NCBI GenBank assembly: GCA_963839925.1
Contig: CAWIWV010000001.1
Span: 2,275,705-2,339,704 of the forward strand
Length of the DNA: 64,000 nt
Reading direction: 5' to 3'
From: Bog-756 sp963839925
Lineage (GTDB): Bacteria; Actinomycetota; Acidimicrobiia; Acidimicrobiales; RAAP-2
Under the pieces are notes generated by a model. It was given only the letters and a program-made list of their open reading frames with translations. It did not search any database and was not told the origin of the DNA. This document shows positions 17,227 through 25,758 of this stretch, in pieces (positions within the stretch are counted from its first letter, which is position 1; the number at the start of each line of letters is the position of its first letter). The position numbers and the translations under genes are program-made.

Positions 17227-18414
17227 TCAGTCGAAAACATCCTCGAGGAAATCGAACACGCGCTCGTCGCGAAGACTCTGGGCGGCGGGCTCGCAGTGCC
17301 AGTCGGCACCCTCGGCGATCGTGAACCGTGCCAGCTCCTTGCGGCAGGTGAGGGCGTCGTAGAGCTCCTGGGACTGCCCTGGCCAGAACTGCTCGTTGTC
17401 AGGATCGAGCACCAAGGTCGGACATTCGATCTGCGCCACCGTTCGAGCGTCGAGGGTCATCTTCCGGGCGGCCAGGTAGGTGTCGAACAGTGACGTCAAC
17501 CCGTAGGGGGCCATCCGCCACGCCAGCATGGCCCGGCGATTGGGGTCGGGATCGGCACCCATCAGGGCGTCGAAGTCCTTCTTGTTGCCTTGGTCCAGCA
17601 TCTCGGTCATCTCGGGCGGGAGGTGCCTCTCCCACGACGATGCGACACTCATGACGCCAGGGTCGGCCACGAGCGCGGCAAGCCGGTGTTCGAAGGCTGC
17701 GGCACGCGGGACCCAGTACCCCCCCTGGCTGATCCCCTGAAGGGCGATCTTGTCGTCGAGCACGTCGTCACGCTTGATCAGGAAGTCGATGACCGGGGTG
17801 ATGACGTGCTCCCAGTCGGCGCGGAAGTAGAGATGTTGGCGGTGGAGCGCGGCACCCTGGCCCGGCCCGTCGAAGGTGATGGCGTTCCATCCCCGCGCCA
17901 CCGCGGCGCGCCCACCGAGGCTCCACTGCGAGCTCACCGGTCCGTCCGAGCCGTTGTTGAGGATGACGGTGGGGCGAGGCCCGCTCGCGTCGGGTCGGAA
18001 GAGGTAGCCCGCGAGAGTGGTGCTCTCATAGGGGATCTCGACCCTTTCGACCGGCGTCTCGAAAAGGTCGACCGCCTGGTCCCAGCATGAGCGATGACGA
18101 TTCCAGAGCTCCGTGAACCTCGATGGGTCCTTGCTCCCCGGCGACATTGAAGATGCGAGGTCGTAGTAGGTGGAGGCGCGCAGGAACTGGGACCGGGCGG
18201 TGACGCGGTGGTTGGCAACCAGTGCATCCTCTGCATGAGATGCGAGCCGGTCGGCGGTTGCCGACCACTCGGTGATCCAGGCCTCTCCGTCCCCCTCGGG
18301 GATGCGCTCGATCGTGGCAAGGGTTTCGCCCACGTCGGCCAGATTCGCGTACGCGAACCCCAGGCTGAGGAGCACGGCGAAGTTCATGCCCTCGTCGTCG
18401 TAGAAGCGTTGCAT
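17227..18414 (-). CDS. alpha/beta hydrolase, dienelactone/FrsA-like
   Basis: A 395-residue serine hydrolase with a long helical N-terminal domain (about 1-125) before the alpha/beta fold. The nucleophile elbow is GISQGG (Ser about 229), the likely acid is in LDPDNEQFW and the likely base in ADWHCEP. FDGPGQGAALHRQH precedes the elbow. This layout resembles the 2,6-dihydroxypseudooxynicotine hydrolase/FrsA group of C-C or ester hydrolases. The substrate is unknown. It lies 75 bp downstream of the membrane protein gene on the same strand and may be cotranscribed with it. Confidence 0.85.
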   Translation of the reverse strand: MQRFYDDEGMNFAVLLSLGFAYANLADVGETLATIERIPEGDGEAWITEWSATADRLASHAEDALVANHRVTARSQFLRASTYYDLASSMSPGSKDPSRFTELWNRHRSCWDQAVDLFETPVERVEIPYESTTLAGYLFRPDASGPRPTVILNNGSDGPVSSQWSLGGRAAVARGWNAITFDGPGQGAALHRQHLYFRADWEHVITPVIDFLIKRDDVLDDKIALQGISQGGYWVPRAAAFEHRLAALVADPGVMSVASSWERHLPPEMTEMLDQGNKKDFDALMGADPDPNRRAMLAWRMAPYGLTSLFDTYLAARKMTLDARTVAQIECPTLVLDPDNEQFWPGQSQELYDALTCRKELARFTIAEGADWHCEPAAQSLRDERVFDFLEDVFD

Positions 18415-18489
18415 GGTGCGAGGAACCTCCGGTGTCGGTCGGATCGTCTGGTGTGGTCTCTGGCCCCCTGGGGTTGGAGAGAGTCGGTC

Positions 18490-19401
18490 TCAGGCAACAA
18501 GCCTTTCGGCCTGCTTGAGATGCTGGCTCACCGCTCCACCGATGACGATGAGAGATACCGCGATCCACCAGGGTGCGGTGTTGAAGACGAGGAAGACGAT
18601 GCCGATCGGCACGAGGTAGGCGGCCAAGGGTAGGAACAGGGCGGCCATGGTGATCGATCCGGGGTCGGTATCGTCGGCCAGATCGGCCATCCGCAGGGCC
18701 GCCGACTTGGCCCGGGCGGGGTACCACTCGGTGAACCGGATGGCGAAGATGAGGACCGCGATGGACACGATCCAGTTGGTCCAGATGTTGTCCGGCTCGT
18801 GCAGTGGTCCGTCTCCGTACCAGCCCACCGCCGCGGTCACGAAGAAGGAGCCGATCCACACCCAGGTGAGCACATAGTTGATGTGGAGGAAGAGCGGGGA
18901 GTCCCAGTAGTTCCGGTCGGTCATCTCGCGGGCGTACTGGAGGGTGAACGGTCGACGAGCCGCCACGGAGCCGAGGGCCACCAGCACGATGATGACGTTC
19001 GAAATCTCCCCGGACCACACTTCGAGCCATGTGTGGGCATCATGTCCGACGGTCAGCCCCAACGCGAGAAGAATGGCGAAGAAGGCGATCGCTGCGAGAT
19101 CGAGCAGCTTGGCTCCGATGCCGATAGTGGCCCCCAAGAGGAGAGTCAGGAGAGCGGCTCCGAACGCGGCGCCTGCAGCGGCGGCAAAACGACCCGGCCC
19201 TTCGATGACCGAGAAGATGATCCACGGGGCGAAGCCCATGACGGGGTTGTTGAGGAGTCTGCGCAGCACGGCATGCACTCCGTCGTCGACCGCCCCGGCA
19301 TTCTGCGCCGGTGGACTGCCAAGCGACCCGGTAACCGCTCGTCCAATGACCACTGTTTCCCATCGGCCCCGAACCTGAGCTCCTTGAGCTTCGAGCGCCA
19401 T
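18490..19401 (-). CDS. polytopic membrane protein, VC0807/septation-protein-A-like
   Basis: A 303-residue protein with about seven to eight membrane segments. NPVMGFAPWIIFSVIEGPGR, then ARRPFTLQYARE, and a helix starting FLHINYVLTWVWIGSF recall the VC0807/intracellular septation protein A-like family, in which RPFTLxYAR is common. This is a resemblance by eye. It ends with a short cytoplasmic tail (SQHLKQAERLVA). The start at 19401 gives a polar N-terminus of about 45 residues and an internal start is possible. It precedes the hydrolase gene on the same strand. Confidence 0.65.
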   Translation of the reverse strand: MALEAQGAQVRGRWETVVIGRAVTGSLGSPPAQNAGAVDDGVHAVLRRLLNNPVMGFAPWIIFSVIEGPGRFAAAAGAAFGAALLTLLLGATIGIGAKLLDLAAIAFFAILLALGLTVGHDAHTWLEVWSGEISNVIIVLVALGSVAARRPFTLQYAREMTDRNYWDSPLFLHINYVLTWVWIGSFFVTAAVGWYGDGPLHEPDNIWTNWIVSIAVLIFAIRFTEWYPARAKSAALRMADLADDTDPGSITMAALFLPLAAYLVPIGIVFLVFNTAPWWIAVSLIVIGGAVSQHLKQAERLVA

Positions 19402-19433
19402 TGCGATCGGCCGTTGAGGATCCTCTTTCGGCC

Positions 19434-19817
19434 TCAGACCTCTCCTCGGTATTCCTGATCAGTGACGTGACTGCCCCACTCGGGCTCGCCTTCGCTGACG
19501 GCAAGATGGGTCATGAGGTGATCGGGTGCCGCACCGTGCCAGTGCCACTCTCCCCCCGCTGCGAAGACAGTGTCGCCTGGCCGCAGGGTGACGATTTGTT
19601 CCCCCCGTGTCTGAATACGGCCTTCGCCCTCGGTGACGTAGAGGCTCTGACCAATGGAGTGACTGTGCCACGCGGTACGTGCACCGGGCGTGAAGTGCAC
19701 GAATGCAACCATGGTCGGTGAGGCACCATGCCCCTCGGCGACGGCATCGACGTAGACGTCGCCGGTGAACCAGTCCGACGGGCCCTTGGCAGTTGATCGC
19801 TTCGTTCCGTGTTCCAT
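19434..19817 (-). CDS. cupin-domain protein, hydroxynitrile-lyase-like
   Basis: A 127-residue single-domain cupin. Metal-binding residues are seen in TAWHSHSIGQSLYVTEGEG (HxH, Gln, then E/G-rich turn) and in EWHWHGAAPDHLMTH. This layout (ARTAWHxHxxGQxLxVTxG and HWHGA) matches the manganese cupins that include bacterial hydroxynitrile lyases and carboxymuconolactone-decarboxylase-associated cupins. The actual reaction is not determinable. The ATG lies 14 bases after the stop of the SDR gene, making it the last gene of a four-gene operon. Confidence 0.85.
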   Translation of the reverse strand: MEHGTKRSTAKGPSDWFTGDVYVDAVAEGHGASPTMVAFVHFTPGARTAWHSHSIGQSLYVTEGEGRIQTRGEQIVTLRPGDTVFAAGGEWHWHGAAPDHLMTHLAVSEGEPEWGSHVTDQEYRGEV

Positions 19818-19831
19818 GCTCTTTCCTCTCG

Positions 19832-20656
19832 TCAGTCGGCGAGCTCGCCGTAGAAGTACGAAGCCGTCACTCCACCATCCACGAGGAAGTCGCTTCCGGT
19901 GATGAAGGCACCATCAGGGCCCATGAGCAATGCGCCCACCGTTCCCACTTCGTCGGGGGTGCCGGCGCGCCCGGCTGGTGCCAACTCGAGCATGCGCCGG
20001 TAGCCTTCGCCCCGCGGTCCAGTCAGTTCGTCCCGGGCAAGAGGCGTGATGATGATGCCGGGGCTGATGGTGTTGACTCGGGCCCCGCGCCTGCCCCAGC
20101 GAACTGCCTCGGCCATGACCCGCAGAGAGTTCCCTCGCTTTGCCAACTGATAGGCATGGAGGGTGTCCTTGACCTGGTCGGGCTGCAACAGAGGAAGACC
20201 GAGCAGCTCGTCGGTGCCAGTGGTGGCGAGGGCGGCATCTTCTTCGGCCGTCAGGGCAGGCAGACGGTGTCCGGACTGAGAAGCGATCACCACCCCGGCG
20301 CCCCCGGCGGCGATGACGTTTCCGAACTCCTCGAGCACCAGCGCCGTGCCGTAGAGGTCGACTGCGAGAATCGTCTTCACCGATGCCTGGCTGGGAGAGA
20401 CCCCCGCAGCGTGGATCACGCCCGTGACATCGCCTAAGGCGTCGGCGGTCTTGGCCAGTGCATGCACTGACTCACGAGAGGAGACATCGACCATCGCAGT
20501 GGTGACGTCGAAGCCAGCGTTGGCGAAGACGTCGGCCGCCGCCTCGGCGTTCTCCTGTCGCAGGTCGGCGAGCAGCACGTGCTTGCCTGCGCTGGTGCGG
20601 CGGGCGATGGCCTGGCCGATCTGTCCGGCGCCGATGACCACGGTGACTTCGTTCAT
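19832..20656 (-). CDS. SDR-family oxidoreductase
   Basis: A 274-residue short-chain dehydrogenase. The nucleotide-binding loop is VIGAGQIGQAIA, with ADLRQE after strand 2. Next come HAAGVS (NAG-like position), IASQSGHR, YQLAKRG as YxxxK, and the C-terminal SPGIIITPLARDEL and ITGSDFLVDGG. The ATG at 20656 overlaps the preceding stop (ATGA) and is preceded by AGAGGAGCTCGAC, so the long upstream extension is rejected. It is the third gene of the alcohol dehydrogenase operon; a redox step on the same substrate series is likely (inference). Confidence 0.88.
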   Translation of the reverse strand: MNEVTVVIGAGQIGQAIARRTSAGKHVLLADLRQENAEAAADVFANAGFDVTTAMVDVSSRESVHALAKTADALGDVTGVIHAAGVSPSQASVKTILAVDLYGTALVLEEFGNVIAAGGAGVVIASQSGHRLPALTAEEDAALATTGTDELLGLPLLQPDQVKDTLHAYQLAKRGNSLRVMAEAVRWGRRGARVNTISPGIIITPLARDELTGPRGEGYRRMLELAPAGRAGTPDEVGTVGALLMGPDGAFITGSDFLVDGGVTASYFYGELAD

Positions 20657-21081
20657 GTCGAGCTCCTCTCTTGCGTGACCGGGATGAGCCGGACGGTGAC
20701 GGGGTAGGCATCCGGACCGGTGACGTGTCCGACAATGGAGGCTCCGTATCGGTCGTACTTCTTGTGGTAGGCAGCGTCGATGGCCGGCTGCGCATCCTCT
20801 CTGGCCTCGGCGAACTGCACGTCGGCCTCGACACCTCCGGCGAGGATCCGACCGTTGCCTGTGGCCTGAGCACGGCGGAACCACGGACGCTTCGGGCCAC
20901 CCGCCGAGCGCACATAGAGATCACCGTTGGCACAGACGACCCACATGGTCGTGAAGGAGTGCAATGTCCCATCGGGGCGTCGTGGGGCAAGGCCCAGCTC
21001 CTCAGCTTGGCCGATGCGGTCGAGGTCCGCGACCGTCCACGTCATCGCGCCGCTCTGGCGTTCGGTGGATCGCTGTGTCAC
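20653..21081 (-). CDS. DUF2255-family protein
   Basis: A 142-residue protein with the DUF2255 pattern: a tryptophan-rich N-terminal stretch (MTWTVADLDRIGQAEEL), TMWVVCANGDLYVRSAGG, and a C-terminal region with HKKYDRYG and VRLIPV. Split-barrel FMN-binding proteins of the deazaflavin/PNPOx type look similar; the biochemical role is not known. The GTG start at 21081 overlaps the stop of the dehydrogenase gene (GTGA), and its own stop overlaps the SDR start (ATGA), indicating tight translational coupling within the operon. Confidence 0.82.
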   Translation of the reverse strand: MTQRSTERQSGAMTWTVADLDRIGQAEELGLAPRRPDGTLHSFTTMWVVCANGDLYVRSAGGPKRPWFRRAQATGNGRILAGGVEADVQFAEAREDAQPAIDAAYHKKYDRYGASIVGHVTGPDAYPVTVRLIPVTQERSST

Positions 21082-22112
21082 GAGCCCATCCGGATCAGCG
21101 ACTTGATGGCACGGCGCTCATCCATCGCTTCATAGGCGTCGGCGATGTGTCCGAGGTCGGTTTCGTAGTTGAAGACCAAGCCGGGGTTGATCGATCCGGA
21201 CAGCACGTCGGTCAGGAGGTCGGGGATGTAGATCCGGGCGGGAGCCGGACCGCCAGACCATCCGACATTGCGGAAGAAGGTGTCGGCGAACGGCACCTCG
21301 CCGTGGGGCACGCCCACGATGCCGATCGTGGATCCGGGCCGAGCGATGGCGCCGGCCGTGGCGATCGACTGAGCAGTGCCGACGCATTCGAGGGCGGCAT
21401 CGGCGCCGATGCCCTCGGTGAGTTCGAGGACGGCCTGGGTGGCAGCTTCCCCCCGCTCCTCGACCACGTCGGTTGCGCCGAACTCGAGGGCGAGCTTCTG
21501 GCGCTCCGGGTGTCGGCTGAGGGCGATGATCCGTTCGGCCCCGAGGCGCCGAGAGGCCAAAATCGCGCACAGCCCCACCGCACCGTCGCCGACGACCGCC
21601 ACCGTGTCGCCCCTCTTGACATTGCCACTCACCGCTGCGTGGTGACCGGTCGCCATGACGTCCGACAGGGTCAGCAGCGACTTGAGCATGTCGTCGGAAT
21701 GGCCCGAGCCGCGAACGGGGACCAAGGTGGTGCCGGCCAGCGGGACCCGTACGATTTCTCCTTGGCCGCCGTCGATCTCGCCGTCCCCGAAGTTCCCACC
21801 CTGCACGCAGCTGAGCGTCGATCCGTTCAGGCAGTGGGGACAGGACATGTCGCTGAAGATGAAAGGGGCGATCACGAAGTCACCGACGACGACCCCCTCG
21901 ACTTTGGTGCCGACGGCTTCGACGACGCCGATGAACTCGTGGCCGATGGAGCCGACCGCGTGGGACGAGACTCCTCGCCAGTACCAGAGGTCCGACCCGC
22001 ACACGCAGGCCAAGAAGACCCGGACAATGGCGTCGGTCGGCTGTTGGATGATCGGATCTGGCCGCTCGCCGACTTCGATCGCGCCCGGACCGGTAAAGAT
22101 TGCTGCACGCAT
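21078..22112 (-). CDS. zinc-dependent alcohol dehydrogenase, MDR superfamily
   Basis: A 344-residue medium-chain dehydrogenase. Catalytic zinc ligands are suggested by CVCGSDLW (Cys 38) and GHEF (His 58, Glu 59). MSCPHCLNGSTLSC resembles the structural zinc loop but carries only three cysteines. The NAD(P)-binding GDGAVGLCA and ALECVG follow. It is the first gene of a four-gene operon (dehydrogenase, DUF2255, SDR, cupin). The start ATG at 22112 has AAGGAG upstream, and an upstream in-frame codon lacks it. It is divergent from an XRE-type regulator across 135 bp. Confidence 0.88.
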   Translation of the reverse strand: MRAAIFTGPGAIEVGERPDPIIQQPTDAIVRVFLACVCGSDLWYWRGVSSHAVGSIGHEFIGVVEAVGTKVEGVVVGDFVIAPFIFSDMSCPHCLNGSTLSCVQGGNFGDGEIDGGQGEIVRVPLAGTTLVPVRGSGHSDDMLKSLLTLSDVMATGHHAAVSGNVKRGDTVAVVGDGAVGLCAILASRRLGAERIIALSRHPERQKLALEFGATDVVEERGEAATQAVLELTEGIGADAALECVGTAQSIATAGAIARPGSTIGIVGVPHGEVPFADTFFRNVGWSGGPAPARIYIPDLLTDVLSGSINPGLVFNYETDLGHIADAYEAMDERRAIKSLIRMGS

Positions 22113-22247
22113 TCTGCGACTCCTTGCTGAAGGCGGTGGATGCCCTACCGTCAAGCGAAACACGAACCGGTTGCTCGAGGGAGGCCTGGCTGTGAGGGGT
22201 ACTGCCAGGACCTCCCACGAACTGGCGGGCGCTCGTAGGGTTGTTCC

Positions 22248-23123
22248 ATGGAGCGGAGCAACGACATCAGGGAGTTCTTGGTCTCTCGGCGAGCCAAGAT
22301 CACCCCTGACCAGGCTGGCTTACCCGTCTACGGCTCCAACCGCCGCGTCCAGGGCCTGCGCCGCGAAGAGGCGGCCATGCTGGCTGGCATCAGCGTCGAG
22401 TACTACACCCGGCTCGAACGTGGCATGACGAGCGGCGCCTCAGAGGAAGTCCTCGAAGGCATCGTTCGGGCGCTCCAGCTCGACGAGGCCGAGCGGACCC
22501 ACCTCTTCGACCTTGTCCGTGCCGCCAATCGCTCGCGACCCACTCGGACCCGGCCCACCCAGGATCGGGTTCGGCCAACGGTCCAGCGCATCCTCGATGC
22601 CATGGTCGGTGTCCCTGCCTATGTGCGCAATGGCCGCCTCGACATCCTCGCCGCCAACCGTCTCGGTTCCGTTCTCTATGCGCCGGTCCTCGAGGATCCC
22701 GCCGGGCCACCGAACATGGCCCGCTTCATCTTCTTGAACCCCAAGGCGACCGAGTTCTTCGGGGACTGGGACGACGTCGCCAGTGACGCCGTGGCGATTC
22801 TCCGGGCCGAAGCCGGACGTGACCCGTATGACAAGCGACTCTCCGGCCTCGTCGGCGAGTTGTCCACACGTAGCGAAGAGTTCCGTGTCCGCTGGGCCGC
22901 GCACAACGTCAAGTTCCACCGAACGGGAGCAAAGCGGCTCCATCACCCAGTCGTTGGCGACCTCGCCCTTGCCTACGAGGCTCTCGAGCTGCCCGGAGAC
23001 TCCGGACAGCGGATCTTGGCCTACACCGCCGAACCGGGCTCTCCTGCGCAAGAGGCCCTGAACCTCCTCGCCAGCTGGGCGTTCACGCAAGACGGCGCGG
23101 TCGAACCTGTCGACAACCGATAG
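22248..23123 (+). CDS. XRE-family regulator with MmyB-like ligand-binding domain
   Basis: A 291-residue transcription factor. The N-terminal helix-turn-helix (about 10-75) includes RRVQGLRREEAAMLAGIS and VEYYTRLERG, the hallmark of the actinobacterial XRE/MmyB group. Residues about 100-285 form the PAS-like MmyB ligand-binding domain (VPAYVRNGRLDILAANRLG). Such proteins often sit beside, and regulate, divergent short-chain or alcohol dehydrogenase genes. That matches the layout here, where the dehydrogenase operon starts 135 bp away on the other strand. Regulation of that operon is inferred from this arrangement. Confidence 0.88.
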   Translation: MERSNDIREFLVSRRAKITPDQAGLPVYGSNRRVQGLRREEAAMLAGISVEYYTRLERGMTSGASEEVLEGIVRALQLDEAERTHLFDLVRAANRSRPTRTRPTQDRVRPTVQRILDAMVGVPAYVRNGRLDILAANRLGSVLYAPVLEDPAGPPNMARFIFLNPKATEFFGDWDDVASDAVAILRAEAGRDPYDKRLSGLVGELSTRSEEFRVRWAAHNVKFHRTGAKRLHHPVVGDLALAYEALELPGDSGQRILAYTAEPGSPAQEALNLLASWAFTQDGAVEPVDNR

Positions 23124-23167
23124 AGGGGCATCGCTTTCGTGCTCACCGCCGGCCCAGGAGGTTTCGC

Positions 23168-23392
23168 TCAGGCCGAATCGGAAGTTCTCCAGCGCCTCAA
23201 CACGATCGTGGACCAGATCAGCTCGACCACCCCGAACGGCCAAGCCCCTGACAGAAAGCCGTAGGCACTGGAGAGCAGGCAACCGGCTGCGAAGGCCAGG
23301 ACGAATCTGCGGCCTCGCGATTCCAGGGCGTACATACCCATCATGAAAGTGAGGGCGCAGACTCCGTAAACAGTCACACCGACGCTGGACAT
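23168..23392 (-). CDS. small two-span membrane protein
   Basis: A 74-residue hydrophobic protein with two to three membrane segments (about 5-22, 30-48, 50-66) and a conserved-looking centre FVLAFAAGCLLSSAYGFLSG. Similar small proteins with the same centre are, from memory, common in actinobacteria with no known role. The ATG at 23392 has no strong ribosome binding site, so expression is less certain. It is convergent with the regulator gene. Confidence 0.55.
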   Translation of the reverse strand: MSSVGVTVYGVCALTFMMGMYALESRGRRFVLAFAAGCLLSSAYGFLSGAWPFGVVELIWSTIVLRRWRTSDSA

Positions 23393-23564
23393 TCAGCAAG
23401 TGAAACAGGTCGGACTCGCGCTGCACCATTCCTCAGGATGCTCAGACCGATCAGGTCGCTCAGTTGGAGCATGCGCTCAAACGGGATGTCTTGGTGGCAC
23501 CTCATGACGGTGGGTCGCCATCGCCACCTTCGGCGGTGCCCCGACGAGCTATCTGCCAGAGCCA

Positions 23565-23939
23565 TCAGGGATCCGAGCCACCCCGGGTTTCGTGACTACT
23601 CGGTTGTTCGGTGACCGACTGAGGGTGGGAGCTGGCCGACGGTAATGCCTCCGCAGTGCGAACAGGCGGCGGCGCGACGTGTTGACGAGGCCTGTTCAGG
23701 CTCTCTGATGCGGAGGTGTTCGGCCGGCTGTCCTCGAGCGCGTCGTGGTAGTCGTGCTTGGCCTTCTCGTAATCGTTCAGGGCCACCTTCACCTCTTCCA
23801 GGCGATCTTCCGTGAGGGGCGTGTCTGTATCGACCATCGGGCCAATGAACTGATTGATCGCAGCAGTACGATCCCTGAGAGTCCTGAGCGCGCCTTTCAC
23901 TGCTTCGTCAGCTGGTTCCTGGCCTTCACCGCTCGGCAC
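23565..23939 (-). CDS. hypothetical small soluble protein
   Basis: A 124-residue protein that I do not recognise. Residues 1-70 are charged and probably helical (VKGALRTLRDRTAAINQFIG and RLEEVKVALNDYEKAKHDYH). Residues 75-124 are rich in Ser, Pro, Gln and Thr and likely disordered. The start is a GTG at 23939. The helical part looks protein-like, but the low-complexity tail lowers confidence. Confidence 0.45.
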   Translation of the reverse strand: MPSGEGQEPADEAVKGALRTLRDRTAAINQFIGPMVDTDTPLTEDRLEEVKVALNDYEKAKHDYHDALEDSRPNTSASESLNRPRQHVAPPPVRTAEALPSASSHPQSVTEQPSSHETRGGSDP

Positions 23940-24176
23940 GGGTCCAGGCTACGCCTGTTTCGTTAGGTGAGCCCGTCGAACAGTATGCCGTTGACCGCCC
24001 CAGGAATAATCGCATGCAGGAGCTTGACGAGCCTCGTAGACCGATCGCACGGCTTCATCGACAGCTCGCCTGTCCATCTGATCGACGCATAACAGCCGGA
24101 GGGGACAGGGGCGCCCGGGGTGACGACGGCAGATCTTCGAGTTCATCACCCGAGAATCTGCTGGCATGCGCGGATG

Positions 24177-25498
24177 TCAACGCCGGTTTGCCAGCTGCCG
24201 ACGCCGTCGGGAAGCGCGCCTCGACCTCGTGGGGGTGTCACCCGACGAATCTCGCGTGCGCTGCGCTGTTTTACCGGACTGAGCAACCCGCTTTGGCCGG
24301 TGGAGAACCGCACGAGAGCGGCCGCCAGTGCCGTGAACGGCAAGGGAAGAGACCTCCGGAGAGGACAGGCCATTCAAGAGCCCCAGCCTTCGTTGTATGA
24401 CGCGCGTCGCTGCCATGTGCTCTGTTCCGATCAGGGAAACGACGGTCCCATCGGCGCCAGCTCGGCCGGTTCGGCCCGATCGGTGGACGTAGTCGGTAGC
24501 GTCGGTCGCCGGATCGAAGTGGACCACCAGCGGCACGGCATCGACGTGGATCCCCGCGCGGCGACATCGGTGGCGACCAGCACATCGAGCTGGCCTGCGC
24601 GGAACTGCGCCAGGGCCCGCTCGCGCTGGGCTTGGCTGCGGTTCCCATGGATGGCCGCGGACGCCAGGCCTGAGTGGGCCAGTCGGTCCGACAAGCGATC
24701 CGCCCCACGCTTGGTGCGGCAGAACACGAGTGCCGGGCCGTTCGCCGCAACAACCTCGGTCGTCACCGCGATCCGATTGTGGGATTCCACGCGCCAGAAG
24801 TGATGAGAAACCTCTCCCCGATCGGCATCGGCCGGCGCGACGTCGTGGCGTACCGGATCACGCTGGTAATCACGGATCAGCTTGTCGACCGGGCCCTCCA
24901 ACGTGGCCGAGAACAGAAGTGTCTGGCGCGAAGCGCTGGTCCTGTCGATAAGGCGGCGCACCACAGGAAGGAAGCCCATATCGGCCATCCGGTCAGCCTC
25001 GTCGATAACCACCATATCCACGTGCGACAGTGCGACAGAGCCTCGTTCGACCAGGTCGGTGAGCCGTCCAGGGCAGGCGACAAGCACGTCGACCCCGCGC
25101 CGCAGGGCGGCCACTTGTTTCCCATAGCCAACACCGCCGTAGATCGAGGCCACCCGGGCACCGATGACCTTGGCCAGAGGGGCCATGACCTCTTCGATCT
25201 GCGAAGCGAGCTCGCGAGTGGGAACGAGGATCGTGCCACAGGACGGCGCCGACTTTGCCCGGCAGGTGCGACGCGCCTCCAGCCGGGAAAGAACCGCCAA
25301 TCCGAACGCGAGCGTCTTTCCAGCGCCGGTTGGCGCCTTGCCGCACACGTCGCGCCCGGCAAGGGAGTCGGGCAACGTTGCCGCCTGGATCGGGAAGGCG
25401 GAGGAGATCCCCCGCTGCTCCAAGGCTGCCGCCAGCGCAAGGGGAACCCCGAGGTCCGAAAAGCGTGCGGATGCAGAGGTAGGGGCAGATGCGTTCAT
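24177..25498 (-). pseudogene. DEAD-box RNA helicase, split by a frameshift
   Basis: An RhlE-like ATP-dependent RNA helicase. Motifs in order: Q-motif region, APTGAGKT (I), PTRELA (Ia), ACPGRL, VIDEADRM (II, DEAD), SATLEG (III), VFCRTKRGADRL (IV) and VATDVAARG (V). After VAARG the frame runs into nonsense, while the next frame continues exactly with DAVPLVVHFDPATDATDYVH and RSGRTGRAG (motif VI) plus a basic tail ending RRRRQLANRR. One base appears lost next to the C run at 24552-24555. Restoring it gives a normal protein of about 440 residues. It could be a sequencing error, since nothing else is decayed. It is divergent from the sigma factor gene. Confidence 0.85.
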
Positions 25499-25758
25499 GA
25501 GACTCCAGTCGATCGAGAAGGAAGATGGCCGACTCGATGTGGTGTCTCGTGGGCCCGGCTGGCACCAGTCTGGCCAACCGCCGCATTGGGTACGCCCAAG
25601 CGTTATCGATCAGAAGCATAGCCGAGTCGTGCCGCCTCGAGTGGTACCGACCCGCGCTCGGCTAGTGTGGCACAGCGCGCTGCGTCGGCGACATCCCGGA
25701 TCCGCTGGTGAAAACGTCTCTCGCACCGATCCGCCGGGCTTCCTGGAGATGAGGCCGA

